Assembly: GCA_903930435.1 (NCBI GenBank) | Contig: CAIYYN010000031.1 | Coordinates: 1-41,220, forward strand | DNA length: 41,220 bases | Reading direction: 5' to 3' | Source: an uncultured Hyphomicrobiales bacterium | GTDB lineage: Bacteria > Pseudomonadota > Alphaproteobacteria > Rhizobiales > Ancalomicrobiaceae | The notes under the pieces: generated by a model | Told to the model about the DNA's origin: nothing | The model's input: the letters and a program-made list of their open reading frames with translations, nothing else | Database searches by the model: none | Translations under genes and position numbers: made by a program | Shown: piece by piece, positions 1-10,183 of the stretch | How the letters are laid out: each line of letters starts with the position of its first letter | Numbering within the stretch: the stretch's first letter is position 1

Positions 1-1
1 A

Positions 2-613
2 TCGGTGCCGCGCGTGCCTGCCCCGGAGGTCGAGGCGGTGGTCCTCGCCCAATTGACGAAGCGCGTCGCGGCGATGCTGCAAAGCCCCGATCGAACCCGG
101 CTCGGTCCATCACCCCTCGTCGTTGGCTCGGACGCTGACCTGATCGCGCAATTCGTTGATCGCATCGTCATCCAGCCCGAATCCATCGATTTGCATCTGC
201 TCGATCCCGGTCAAACTGGCGGCCCCACGGTCCACTCCATCGCCTGGCAACGCCCCGATCGGACCCGACGGCGGGAGATCCACCACCCAGCCGGAGTGCC
301 TGACGCAACACCGCTCGCCCCCATCCGCGCCGAAGCCCGCGCCCGGCTCCTCATGGCAATCGCAAAAGCCCGCCGCTGGCTCGACCAGCTTGTCTCAGGT
401 GAGTTCCAATCCACCGCCGATATCGCCCAGCACAATCGCTGCTCCGAGCGATCCGTCCGCATGACGCTCGCACTCGCCTTCCTCTCGCCCGCGCTCGTCA
501 AGGCCATCGCCGACGGCACCCTGCCGCAAGGGGTAGGGCTGAGTGTGCTTGCGCATGCCCCGATGGACTGGGCCGGGCAATGGGGGATGTTGGGGGTGGA
601 ATTGAGGGGTTGA
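2..613 (+). CDS. Large serine recombinase, C-terminal part (5' end outside window)
   Basis: The frame is open from the window edge, so only about 203 C-terminal residues are visible and the catalytic serine domain is not in view. The visible part matches the tail of recombinase-family (large serine integrase/resolvase) proteins of alphaproteobacterial islands. It has an 'RARLLMAIAKARRWLDQLVSG' style helix, then a helix-turn-helix-like stretch in which an alternative-reading step (STADIAQHNRCSERSVRM) precedes the motif 'LALAFLSPALVKAI' and a short 'LPQGVG' segment. In the family this C-terminal part binds DNA at the attachment sites, and the enzyme integrates or excises mobile DNA. It converges on the nuclease-STAND gene. 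Family call is fairly sure; whether the full gene is intact is unknown. Confidence 0.75.
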   Translation, partial: SVPRVPAPEVEAVVLAQLTKRVAAMLQSPDRTRLGPSPLVVGSDADLIAQFVDRIVIQPESIDLHLLDPGQTGGPTVHSIAWQRPDRTRRREIHHPAGVPDATPLAPIRAEARARLLMAIAKARRWLDQLVSGEFQSTADIAQHNRCSERSVRMTLALAFLSPALVKAIADGTLPQGVGLSVLAHAPMDWAGQWGMLGVELRG

Positions 614-895
614 AGAGGGCAGCCGACTGAAAAGCGCCAATCGCGGAAGTTAGGCCGCCCTTGCTGGGAATACCGAGATAGGGCCGTAAGTGGAACGGCG
701 GCTTTTGGGCCTTGGGGCCTCTAGTGAGGACCTTCATCAGCAACGCGTCCGCGCCGCGACATCTATTTCCAGCAGTAAATCTAGAAATAAGCATACGAAT
801 GGGTGCGGATTTCCTCTCGGGTTGATAACGAGCCGGGAATCGATGTTTAGTGATATGCTCCCAAACTCCATGGCGAAACTGTGTAGTTTAGGTCA

Positions 896-3196
896 TCAAT
901 CTCGGTCGCTATGGAGCGAACTGAACATGTCGGACACACTCCGCTCGCTGGCTCGCTCGTCACGCCAGCGCTCCTTGTACTCGTCTTGCATATGGTCGGC
1001 GTAGGCCTCTTCATGCTCCTCGAATTCGCTCTTTGCCTCTTCCACCTCTGTGAGTAGTGACGAAACATCGACGCCAAGTTGTTCGTGGAAGAGCTCGAGA
1101 TCCTCGCTCAGCGCGTCGAACTGTTCACGGGCGCGGCACTCGCGCAACTCGCCTTGAAACATGGTTTGGCAATAGGCTTGGAAAGCCATGCGCGCCGGCG
1201 ATAAAGCCTCATCTGCATCGGCCTCAGATGTATCGATCACCCCAATCAGCTCGCGCAATTCGTCCGACCGGCATCCGCTTTGAACATCTTCAACCAGGGC
1301 CGCTTTGATCGCTCGCGTCATAGCCTCCAGCGCCAGCGGTTCAACCGAGCGAGTGCCGTCAAGCGCACGAAGCGCATTAGCCGCATCGTTGATGTCGGGC
1401 CGCTCCACTACCCATTCAAGCCGGAGACGCGTGAATAGCAGCGGGATGAGTGACGCGATCGCTGACGACGCAAGCCGATCGGCCATATCGACAACGATCG
1501 CCAATCGCCGTTCGTATGTTGCTCCTCGGTAGCCGTACGCGCCCTGACCCATCCCGAAGCGCCGCGCTTCTCCCATGCAGCGCGAGAGGGAGGCTGAGAT
1601 TAATTCTTCGTTGTACCTAAATGCCTCCAAGACGTCGCCACTGCCTTGCGCTTTCGCAAACGTCCACACGTGTTCGATCTGATTGAAGTTATGTGCCGCC
1701 GCTATTACGTCAATCGCATTTTCGGCGACCCGGCGGACAACAGCGTTTAAAAGATCGAGAACGGAAGGATCAATGACCTCGATGCCATGCGTGCCAAATG
1801 GCTTAATGAATGTACCTGCGATCTCTCGTAGCGCCGACCTGAAGTCCTCAGGTCGAGTCATGAACCCGTAGCGCTTGGCGCGATGCTCGTGTAACAGGAC
1901 AAATGCGGGTTTCAGTGCGAACCCTGCAGCCTTTCCGCTCATGGAGAAGAGCACCAGCAACATGGATCGCCCAGCGTCAGTGATTTCACGCTCATAGGCG
2001 TGACGCCAGATCTCCGATGGATCGCGCAGCAAATTTTCAATGAACGTGCGATATTCACCGACTGGCACGCTGCGAATTCGACGGAAGCTGGAAAGCCATT
2101 CAATCAAACGTGGATTGAATTTCTCGTGCTTGACAATGCGGAGGTAGTAGTTTCCTCGAAGGAGCTCATCTTGGTATTCGGCCGGCAAATCGCTAAAATA
2201 CATGTGATTGTATAGGATTCGAGCTTTCTGCGCGAACGAGTAGCTCGGCATGCGCAGGTCGACACGGAGATCATCCACGTCGGAGTGGCGTAACCGCTCC
2301 GACCGGTCCATCGCGAGCGAGTAGATGTGCTCGCGTGTCGTCAGGATCATTCTCGCTGTCGGCGTCGAACGCACCATGGAGATGAATTCGAGCATTCCTT
2401 TGTCGCTAGTACCAGCTAGTGCAGTTGAACTGTCGCCGAGGAAGGTCGCGCCCATAAAGTCGTCAAAGTAGAAGACCTGCGGCGTACCTGGCTGAAAAAG
2501 CGCGAGCCCTTCTTCAATGTCGCGCTGGATCACCACGGCTTGGTAGCCGCGCTCGAGATGTTCGTAGAGTAAGAGATTGGCTAGCGTCGTTTTGCCGACT
2601 CCTGGCGGGCCTGCTACAATCACAACGCGACGATCGTTGAGCAACTTTAGCGCTTGCGGGTAAGCGTCGCCTTGAACGTAGCGTCGGGCCTCGTCATGCA
2701 CCTGACGGACTTTGAACTCGCTTCGCGTCAAAGAGGCATTGTGCATGACACGGTCGAGAACAGCACGGCTGGCGAGCCAAAGTTTGTAATGTCTACTCTC
2801 AATTATGGGGTGCTGACCGAGCAGGTTGTTGAGATCTTCCTGGCCAAGGACATCGCTTGGCGCCAACACATTGGTCCCAATGAGCTTGACGATCGCGTCT
2901 TTGTTGACCGCCGATAGCGAAACTGACGTGACCAAGACGTAGCGTGTAGGGTTAAGGTAGTGGACCTTCTCAGCCTCTTTGGCCAGCTCTCTCATCAAAC
3001 CCGCAAGTCCGGTTTTTAGGAAGTGCTTTACCTGAACAATTGTGTTGCCAGACCCCGCAGCGGACCGCAGATCTATGCCGCCGTCTTTGCCGGTCTTAAA
3101 GCTCTCGATCGTGACACCCCAATGCGATTGCAGCAGATCGCGTGCGAGGATCTCAAGGTCGTATGGCGAGAGCTGGTGGAAGTCATAGTCGGGCAT
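896..3196 (-). CDS. Restriction-endonuclease-like / STAND NTPase fusion (probable defence protein)
   Basis: A protein of 766 residues if it starts at the ATG at 3196; an open frame continues 28 codons upstream to 3280, but those residues look unlike a domain. Residues about 5-125 form a Mrr-like PD-(D/E)XK nuclease fold: an N-terminal helix with Glu15 (DLEILARDLL), the motif GKDGGID ending at Asp42, and Q-V-K at 55-57. After a linker comes a P-loop NTPase with Walker A GPPGVGKTT at about 196-204, a Walker B-like stretch ending in DD at 245-246, and a sensor-like 'MILTTRE'. This pairing corresponds to the nSTAND3 class described as conflict systems. The rest is alpha-helical with an acidic, Glu-rich tail and no obvious repeats. 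Inference: the STAND part senses an invader signal and licenses the nuclease. GC is visibly lower (about 50-55% by eye) than in the core genes, which suggests transfer. Confidence 0.8.
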   Translation of the reverse strand: MPDYDFHQLSPYDLEILARDLLQSHWGVTIESFKTGKDGGIDLRSAAGSGNTIVQVKHFLKTGLAGLMRELAKEAEKVHYLNPTRYVLVTSVSLSAVNKDAIVKLIGTNVLAPSDVLGQEDLNNLLGQHPIIESRHYKLWLASRAVLDRVMHNASLTRSEFKVRQVHDEARRYVQGDAYPQALKLLNDRRVVIVAGPPGVGKTTLANLLLYEHLERGYQAVVIQRDIEEGLALFQPGTPQVFYFDDFMGATFLGDSSTALAGTSDKGMLEFISMVRSTPTARMILTTREHIYSLAMDRSERLRHSDVDDLRVDLRMPSYSFAQKARILYNHMYFSDLPAEYQDELLRGNYYLRIVKHEKFNPRLIEWLSSFRRIRSVPVGEYRTFIENLLRDPSEIWRHAYEREITDAGRSMLLVLFSMSGKAAGFALKPAFVLLHEHRAKRYGFMTRPEDFRSALREIAGTFIKPFGTHGIEVIDPSVLDLLNAVVRRVAENAIDVIAAAHNFNQIEHVWTFAKAQGSGDVLEAFRYNEELISASLSRCMGEARRFGMGQGAYGYRGATYERRLAIVVDMADRLASSAIASLIPLLFTRLRLEWVVERPDINDAANALRALDGTRSVEPLALEAMTRAIKAALVEDVQSGCRSDELRELIGVIDTSEADADEALSPARMAFQAYCQTMFQGELRECRAREQFDALSEDLELFHEQLGVDVSSLLTEVEEAKSEFEEHEEAYADHMQDEYKERWRDERASERSVSDMFSSLHSDRD

Positions 3197-3641
3197 CGCT
3201 GGTCTCGTCAGGCTGCTGCTATGTCGACAAAGACATGTTTGGGCCGTTGATCTGCGGAGAGTACACTCAATTTCTTCCAAAAGTAGCTAACAGGCAGCCC
3301 GCGTGGCAGTCGATGTCTGATTTGCGGCACAAAGTCCCCTATCCCCTCGAGGCGACTAAATTCCGCTTAGGGCCACGAGCCGACGTAAGCTGGCACATTG
3401 AACCCGTCCCTAATCTCCAGAAAACCGCTCTCTCAAATTGATCGAACCGCTCTCCGCGGCTAACACCTTCAATGGCGAGGAAAACTCAAATTCATGCCGC
3501 AGAACTACCCAGGGCAAATGCTCGATCGGGCAACAAATTCGGGGAAACAAAGACCCTACACGAAGCGCCCAAACGGCTAACTATCGACGGTAAAAAGCCA
3601 ATTTCTCGTTCTCTACCAGAGACTTATATCTTGGGAGTGTT
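3197..3641. other. Intergenic stretch between STAND gene and tRNA-Ala
   Basis: No credible coding region on either strand; the open frames here are short and lack recognisable protein features. It should hold the promoter of the nuclease-STAND gene, but no clear -35/-10 pair is visible. It contains a fragment resembling the neighbouring tRNA gene (3440-3474) and a 9-base direct repeat, accgctctc, at 3424-3432 and 3446-3454. It adjoins the 3' end of tRNA-Ala, so it is the likely island boundary. Confidence 0.5.
3440..3474. repeat. Partial tRNA-Ala-like fragment (possible old attachment-site remnant)
   Basis: The 12 bases gatcgaaccgct at 3440-3451 are identical to 3658-3669 in the T-arm of the tRNA gene. 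They are followed, after a longer spacer than in the tRNA, by cttcaatg (3467-3474), which matches 3674-3681 in the anticodon arm. Order and strand are the same as in the real gene. The copy does not include the acceptor end, so it is not a clean attachment-site duplication; it may be a decayed one or chance. Confidence 0.3.
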
Positions 3642-3717
3642 TGGTGGAGCTAAGCGGGATCGAACCGCTGACCTCTTCAATGCCATTGAAGCGCTCTCCC
3701 AGCTGAGCTATAGCCCC
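3642..3717 (-). tRNA. tRNA-Ala(GGC)
   Basis: A 76-base cloverleaf read on the minus strand. The acceptor stem GGGGCTA pairs with TAGCTCC and has the G3-U70 pair that identifies alanine tRNAs. The anticodon stem CTTCA/TGAAG encloses the loop ATGGCAT, giving anticodon GGC, which reads GCC. The T-arm contains GGTTCGATCC. The CCA end is encoded (3642-3644). The 3' end faces the accessory DNA at the left, the usual orientation for an island inserted at a tRNA gene. Confidence 0.95.
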
Positions 3718-4098
3718 ACTCTTGGGTGATCCATGGCCGGTTAAGCCAGGTGCCCGAAAGGAATTTTCCTGAATCCAACGCTTTAGCCTGATCCCCAGGC
3801 CACGCTCGCTTCAGGTCCGGGAGGCACTGGGGTGCCCCTCGTTCATGTTGGGCGCATCCTTTAAGCCGAACCGCCAGCGGGATCAAGTGGCTTTATCGAC
3901 TGGCAACGAGAAATTTCTCATGGTCAGACCGACGGATGCGAGTGTCACCATCCAGAGATGGGCTGGATGCTATCCGGTAGAGCAATCAGTCCCCTCAATA
4001 AATCAACCGGTTAGACCGATTTGACCCAACAGGGCATGCACCGGAAGCGTGCCGAACTGGTCGCACTTCCGGTCTGAACATCGGCCTGTTGACCGGGA
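3718..4098. other. Intergenic stretch between tRNA-Ala and FYDLN-acid gene
   Basis: No supported gene on either strand. The right part holds an imperfect hairpin (4040-4073) just beyond the stop of the FYDLN-acid gene. The left part must contain the tRNA promoter, but no convincing promoter hexamers are seen. Confidence 0.5.
4040..4073 (-). terminator. Imperfect hairpin downstream of FYDLN-acid gene
   Basis: ACCGGAA (4040-4046) pairs with TTCCGGT (4067-4073). After a two-base bulge, GTGC (4049-4052) pairs with GCAC (4063-4066), around a ten-base loop. It starts 26 bases after the stop codon on the minus strand. There is no T-run after it, so intrinsic termination is not certain; it may only stabilise the 3' end. 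Confidence 0.35.
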
Positions 4099-5996
<1,898 letters not shown>

Positions 5997-6021
5997 GCTG
6001 GCGGGAAGGGGTGCGCAACGC

Positions 6022-7191
6022 ATGCCTGATCCTGTGCCGCCAGATATCGCAAGAAAGCTGAAATCCTATGTGGTTTCAGAAGCTTATCGGCTTGGCTTTG
6101 CTGTCGCTCGTGTGGCAGTCCCTGAGCTTTCCTCAAGTGCGGGCGAGCGGTTACGGCAGTTTGTCGCCGAGGGGCGACACGGCGAAATGGTCTGGATGGA
6201 GGAGACGCTGGAACGTCGCGCCAGTCCGGCGGCGCTTTGGCCAGAGGTAAAATCCGTTCTGGTGCTTGGGTTTAACTATGGTCCGGACGAAGATCCGCTC
6301 GCCGTAACCCATGAGCCGGCGGTGGGTGGCATCTCGGTTTATGCCCGGGGGCGCGACTATCACGACGTCATCAAGGGCAAGCTCAAGGAACTGGCGACGC
6401 GGTTGGGTGCGCGCGGTCGCGAACTCGGTCTCTCGTTTCAAGCCAAGGTCTTTGTCGATACGGCGCCGATCATGGAAAAGTCGCTGGCAGAAAAAGCCGG
6501 TATCGGCTGGCAGGGAAAGCATACAAATCTGGTCTCTCGGGAGAACGGGTCGTGGCTTTTTTTATCTGAAATCTGTCTCGATATTGCACTTGAGCCAGAT
6601 CCGGCTGAATCAGATCATTGCGGAAACTGTCGATCCTGTCTCGATGCATGCCCGACGAGCGCCTTGACTGCGCCTTATCAGATGGACGCCCGGCGCTGCA
6701 TTTCCTATCTGACCATCGAACATCCTGGCCCCATTCCGCATGAATTCCGGGTTGCCATGGGCAACCGCATTTACGGCTGCGATGACTGTCTGGCGGTTTG
6801 TCCGTGGAACAAATTCGCTCATGCTGGCAAGGAGTTGAAGCTCGCCGCGCGTGACGATCTCCGGCGTCCGCTGTTGCGTGATCTCCTGCTGCTCAATGAT
6901 GCGCAATTCCGGGTCTTTTTTTCAGGCTCTCCGATCAAGCGAATCGGTCGAAACCGGCTTATGCGCAATGTGTTGATCGCCATTGGCAACGCTGGGGAGA
7001 CTTATGCAGATCTGCGGTTCCTGCTGCCTATGTTGGCCGATGAGTCCGCTCTCGTACGCGGAGCGACCGTTTGGGCGCTGGGTCGACTGTTGCCACCGGA
7101 CGCTTTTGCCGACCTGGCGAGGGAACACGAAGCAATCGAAGCCGACGCATACGTCTGGTCCGAGTGGACGCTTGCACGAGGGTGCGCATAA
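6022..7191 (+). CDS. queG: Epoxyqueuosine reductase QueG
   Basis: 389 residues from ATG 6022. It is the cobalamin-dependent iron-sulfur enzyme that reduces epoxyqueuosine to queuosine in tRNA anticodons, the last step of queuosine synthesis. The N-terminal cobalamin-binding half contains VDTAPIMEK, whose Asp146 matches the proposed proton donor. Two ferredoxin-like 4Fe-4S sites follow: C-x2-C-x2-C-x3-CP with Cys200, 203, 206, 210, and Cys253, 256, 260 in CDDCLAVCPWN, with Cys226 between them. The C-terminus has HEAT-like helices (LVRGATVWALGRL). It lies 25 bases after aroA. In many rhizobia the genes cmk and rpsA follow aroA instead, so this pairing is lineage-specific. Confidence 0.93.
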   Translation: MPDPVPPDIARKLKSYVVSEAYRLGFAVARVAVPELSSSAGERLRQFVAEGRHGEMVWMEETLERRASPAALWPEVKSVLVLGFNYGPDEDPLAVTHEPAVGGISVYARGRDYHDVIKGKLKELATRLGARGRELGLSFQAKVFVDTAPIMEKSLAEKAGIGWQGKHTNLVSRENGSWLFLSEICLDIALEPDPAESDHCGNCRSCLDACPTSALTAPYQMDARRCISYLTIEHPGPIPHEFRVAMGNRIYGCDDCLAVCPWNKFAHAGKELKLAARDDLRRPLLRDLLLLNDAQFRVFFSGSPIKRIGRNRLMRNVLIAIGNAGETYADLRFLLPMLADESALVRGATVWALGRLLPPDAFADLAREHEAIEADAYVWSEWTLARGCA

Positions 7192-7316
7192 GTCCGGATG
7201 TTATCCCCCAATGCAGCTGGTGGGTAACCACGCCAATAATCTTCGGCCTTTGGATCAATGACGGAGCGACGAAGTTGCGCTAGATTGCCCGCCGTGCCCT
7301 CAAGAAGGGCTTCCTG

Positions 7317-8558
7317 ATGCCCGGACCTCAGATGCTCGACACCAAGCGCATTCTTCTCGTCATCACCGGCGGTATTGCGGCCTACAAGTGCCTGGAGTTG
7401 ATCCGGCGGCTGAAGGAGCGCGGGGCGGCGGTCCGCGTGGTCATGACGAAGGCAGCGCAGCAATTCGTGACGCCGCTGTCGGTTGGCGCGCTCTCGGGCG
7501 ACCGGGTCTATTCGGATCTGTTTGACCTGACTGCCGAGCATGACATTGGCCATATCCAGCTTTCGCGGGATGCGGATCTCGTCGTGGTCGCTCCGGCGAC
7601 CGCTGATATCATTGCGAAAATGGCTGCGGGTCTGGCCGATGATCTCGCGACCAATGTTCTTCTCGCCACCAACAAGCCGGTGCTGATCGCGCCAGCGATG
7701 AACCCGATGATGTGGGCGCATCCGGCAACGACGCGCAATGTCGGCTGGCTCAAGGGAACCGGTGTCACGATTGTCGGTCCCAATGTGGGCGCGATGGCCG
7801 AACGCGGCGAGTTTGGTCCGGGGCGGATGGTTGAGCCGATGGAGCTTTTGGCCGCGATCGAGGCCCATTTTGCCGCGACCGATGCGCCCAAGCCATTGGC
7901 GGGAAAACACATTGTCATAACAAGTGGGCCGACGCACGAGCCGATTGACCCGGTCCGCTATATCGCCAACCGGTCGTCGGGCAAGCAGGGACACGCGATT
8001 GCGGCGGCAGCGGTGGCTGCAGGAGCGCGGGTGACGCTCATTTCCGGGCCGGTCACGATACCCGATCCGACGGGTGCGACTGTCGTGCACATCGAGACGG
8101 CGCGGCAGATGCTGGAGGCGGTCGAAGCGGCCTTGCCAGCCGATATCGCGATCTTTGCGGCGGCCGTTGCCGACTGGCGGGTCGAGGGTCAATCCACGCA
8201 GAAGATCAAGAAGGGCGCATCCGGGACGCCGGGGCTGCAACTGGTTGAAAACCCGGACATTCTTGCGACCATCGGCAAGCACGCGACTGCGCGGCCTCAG
8301 GTCGTGGTCGGCTTTGCCGCTGAAACCGAGAACCTCACCGCCAATGCCGAGGCCAAGTTACTGAAAAAGGGCGCTGATCTCATTGTTGCCAATGACGTTT
8401 CGCCCGAAACCGGCATCATGGGCGGAGATCGTAATACGGTTCGCATCATCAGCCGCAATGGCGTCGAAGACTGGCCGGAAGGCTCCAAGGAAGACGTCGC
8501 CCGCCGTTTGATCGAGCGGGTCGGGGCGTTGTTGGGCGGGGCAGAGCCAATCGGCTAA
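7317..8558 (+). CDS. coaBC: Bifunctional phosphopantothenoylcysteine decarboxylase / phosphopantothenate-cysteine ligase
   Basis: 413 residues; both activities act in coenzyme A synthesis. The start ATG 7317 has AAGAAGGG just upstream; a second ATG at 7332 is possible. The CoaC half (1 to about 185) is a flavin decarboxylase with catalytic His79 in GHIQL and the substrate motif PAMNPMMW at 126-133. The CoaB half (about 190-413) has the ITSGPTHEPIDPVR motif and the NRSSGKQG hinge at 218-225. An oddity: the flap segment before FGPGRM reads AERGE, so the position of Cys158 in E. coli Dfp appears to be Arg163 here. Its stop codon interlocks with that of the convergent CHAD gene (CTAA, 8555-8558). 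Confidence 0.94.
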   Translation: MPGPQMLDTKRILLVITGGIAAYKCLELIRRLKERGAAVRVVMTKAAQQFVTPLSVGALSGDRVYSDLFDLTAEHDIGHIQLSRDADLVVVAPATADIIAKMAAGLADDLATNVLLATNKPVLIAPAMNPMMWAHPATTRNVGWLKGTGVTIVGPNVGAMAERGEFGPGRMVEPMELLAAIEAHFAATDAPKPLAGKHIVITSGPTHEPIDPVRYIANRSSGKQGHAIAAAAVAAGARVTLISGPVTIPDPTGATVVHIETARQMLEAVEAALPADIAIFAAAVADWRVEGQSTQKIKKGASGTPGLQLVENPDILATIGKHATARPQVVVGFAAETENLTANAEAKLLKKGADLIVANDVSPETGIMGGDRNTVRIISRNGVEDWPEGSKEDVARRLIERVGALLGGAEPIG

Positions 8559-9436
8559 CCCAATTCCCGCGCGAAACGCTCTGTCCGCTGGCCATAGAGG
8601 TCGTGGCCAAGGTCCAGGGCGCGGTTTGTCAGCTTGACGCGACGGCGGCTGATGGCGGCGGTAAGGGGTGCCAGATCCTGCGGGCGGTCGGCAAGAGCGG
8701 GATCGGCGCTGATCCAGGCGGCGAGATTGGCAAGGTCATGCTCGTCGCCGAGATATTCAGCCAGTCGATCCAGATCGGTAAGCGGCGAGGTGACCGCCAG
8801 CAGCCCAGTTCCCCCAATGATCTGGCCAAGATGCATGCGGTGTTTCACGCGTTTGCGCCAGTCATGCAGGGTCTCATCGTCGCTGTCGCGGCTGTCGAGG
8901 GCGCGGCGATAGAGTTGGCGGCCCTTGCGATAGGTGGCGACGAGGTTCTGTCGAAGAAGTATCGCGGGATTAAAGGCGTCCGCCAGCGAGGCGACGTCTG
9001 TCTCGGCGATCCGCAACAGGCGCACGACGGTCTGGATCGCGACAGGCTGGTTGCGGGCCTCATCAAGCTTGCCACGCAGGCGGTCGACAAGGTCGCGGCT
9101 TGCCTCGGTCTCTGTGTGATTGGCTAGCCATTCTGCGGCTGCCAGCATCGCCGCCATGTCCCGCGCCCCGGACATCAGTCGGAATGCGTCGATGACGGGC
9201 TGGGCGCGATTTTGAGCACCGGGCAAAGCCGTGTCCGAGCCGGGGATGGACTTGACCACTCGCAACAGCGACCGCACGCGCTTGAGGCGACGCCGGGCGA
9301 GGTGAATGGCCTTGTCGAGGGGAAGCACGCCAGCTTCAAGGGCCTGACGTGCTTCCGAGAGATCATTCAGCAGCCATACTTTCAGGACGCTGCCTGACAG
9401 CGTGTCGACAGATTGCAGATCGGCGGTCTCGTCCAT
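8555..9436 (-). CDS. CHAD domain protein
   Basis: A 293-residue, wholly alpha-helical protein rich in Arg, Leu and conserved His. The CHAD signature is visible as two helical-bundle repeats: 'HLARRRLKRVRSLLRVVK' near residues 45-62, and 'LHDWRKRVKHRMH' in the second half followed by 'LGDEHDLA'. CHAD domains bind inorganic polyphosphate through their basic surface and are often found with polyphosphate enzymes or fused to a CYTH domain; here there is no CYTH partner in view. It lies 30 bases after msrA in the same direction, so it is probably in one transcript with it. Its stop overlaps the stop of coaBC, and no terminator separates the two converging genes. Confidence 0.88.
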   Translation of the reverse strand: MDETADLQSVDTLSGSVLKVWLLNDLSEARQALEAGVLPLDKAIHLARRRLKRVRSLLRVVKSIPGSDTALPGAQNRAQPVIDAFRLMSGARDMAAMLAAAEWLANHTETEASRDLVDRLRGKLDEARNQPVAIQTVVRLLRIAETDVASLADAFNPAILLRQNLVATYRKGRQLYRRALDSRDSDDETLHDWRKRVKHRMHLGQIIGGTGLLAVTSPLTDLDRLAEYLGDEHDLANLAAWISADPALADRPQDLAPLTAAISRRRVKLTNRALDLGHDLYGQRTERFARELG

Positions 9437-9466
9437 TCGTCACCGCTTGTTCGATAGGGTCCGCGC

Positions 9467-10135
9467 TCAGGCTGCGGTCACACCCGTGCCAATGGCACAG
9501 GAAACGCCGGTTCCACCCAGTCCGCAATAGCCGCCCGGATTCTTGGCCAGATATTGCTGATGATAGGCTTCGGCAAAGTAGAACGGCACATCCTTGCGGA
9601 TTTCCGTCGTGACGGGACCAAAGTTGCGGGCCGCCAAGGCTGCGCCATAGACCTCGGCAGATGCCTTGGCCTCGCTCAGCTGTTCGTCGGTCGTGGCATA
9701 GATGGCGGAGCGATACTGCGTGCCGACATCATTACCCTGACGCATGCCTTGGGTCGGATCGTGGTTTTCCCAGAAGGTCTTGAGCAGCTCGGCATAAGAC
9801 ACGATCTTGGGATCATAGACCACCAGCACGGCCTCGGTGTGACCGGTCATGCCGCCGCAGGTCTCCTGATAGGTCGGATTTTCGGTGTAGCCACCGGCAT
9901 AGCCGACCGCCGTGACCCAGATGCCTGCGGGCAATTGCCAGAACTTGCGCTCGGCACCCCAGAAGCAGCCGAGGCCGAAAATGGCGGTTTCAAGCCCCTC
10001 GGGATAGGGACCGGCGAGCTTGCGTCCGTTGACGAAATGGGTTTCGGCCGTTGGCAGCGGCGCAGCACGGCCTGCAAGCGCGGTCTCGGCGGTTGGCATC
10101 TTCAGTTTCTTGTTGAACATATCGATCAGATACAT
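9467..10135 (-). CDS. msrA: Peptide methionine sulfoxide reductase MsrA
   Basis: 222 residues. It reduces the S form of methionine sulfoxide in proteins and repairs oxidative damage. The catalytic motif GCFWG has Cys57. Two C-terminal cysteines, Cys204 in GGYCGLGG and Cys213 in VSCAIG, are well placed to resolve the sulfenic acid. There are two in-frame ATGs, at 10141 and 10135. The ribosome site GGAGG (10142-10146) touches the first but lies six bases from the second, so 10135 is chosen. It sits between a small membrane-protein gene (48 bases upstream) and the CHAD gene, probably in one operon. Confidence 0.95.
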   Translation of the reverse strand: MYLIDMFNKKLKMPTAETALAGRAAPLPTAETHFVNGRKLAGPYPEGLETAIFGLGCFWGAERKFWQLPAGIWVTAVGYAGGYTENPTYQETCGGMTGHTEAVLVVYDPKIVSYAELLKTFWENHDPTQGMRQGNDVGTQYRSAIYATTDEQLSEAKASAEVYGAALAARNFGPVTTEIRKDVPFYFAEAYHQQYLAKNPGGYCGLGGTGVSCAIGTGVTAA

Positions 10136-10183
10136 GGCCATCCTCCAATTTAAACGGCTTTCGCGCCACCAACTCCGGGCCGA

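Noticed and set aside
498-794. Minus-strand open frame overlapping the end of the recombinase gene
   Set aside because: It is a shadow of the recombinase and of non-coding sequence; it has no start signal and no domain, and high GC produces such frames often.
3472-3729. Plus-strand frame of 85 codons over the tRNA
   Set aside because: It reads through tRNA-Ala on the opposite strand; the peptide is the usual spurious product of annotating a tRNA.
7002-8282. A 426-codon minus-strand frame opposite queG and coaBC
   Set aside because: Both plus-strand genes are well-known enzymes with complete motifs; the opposite frame is Arg/His-rich with no domain, a usual shadow in GC-rich DNA.
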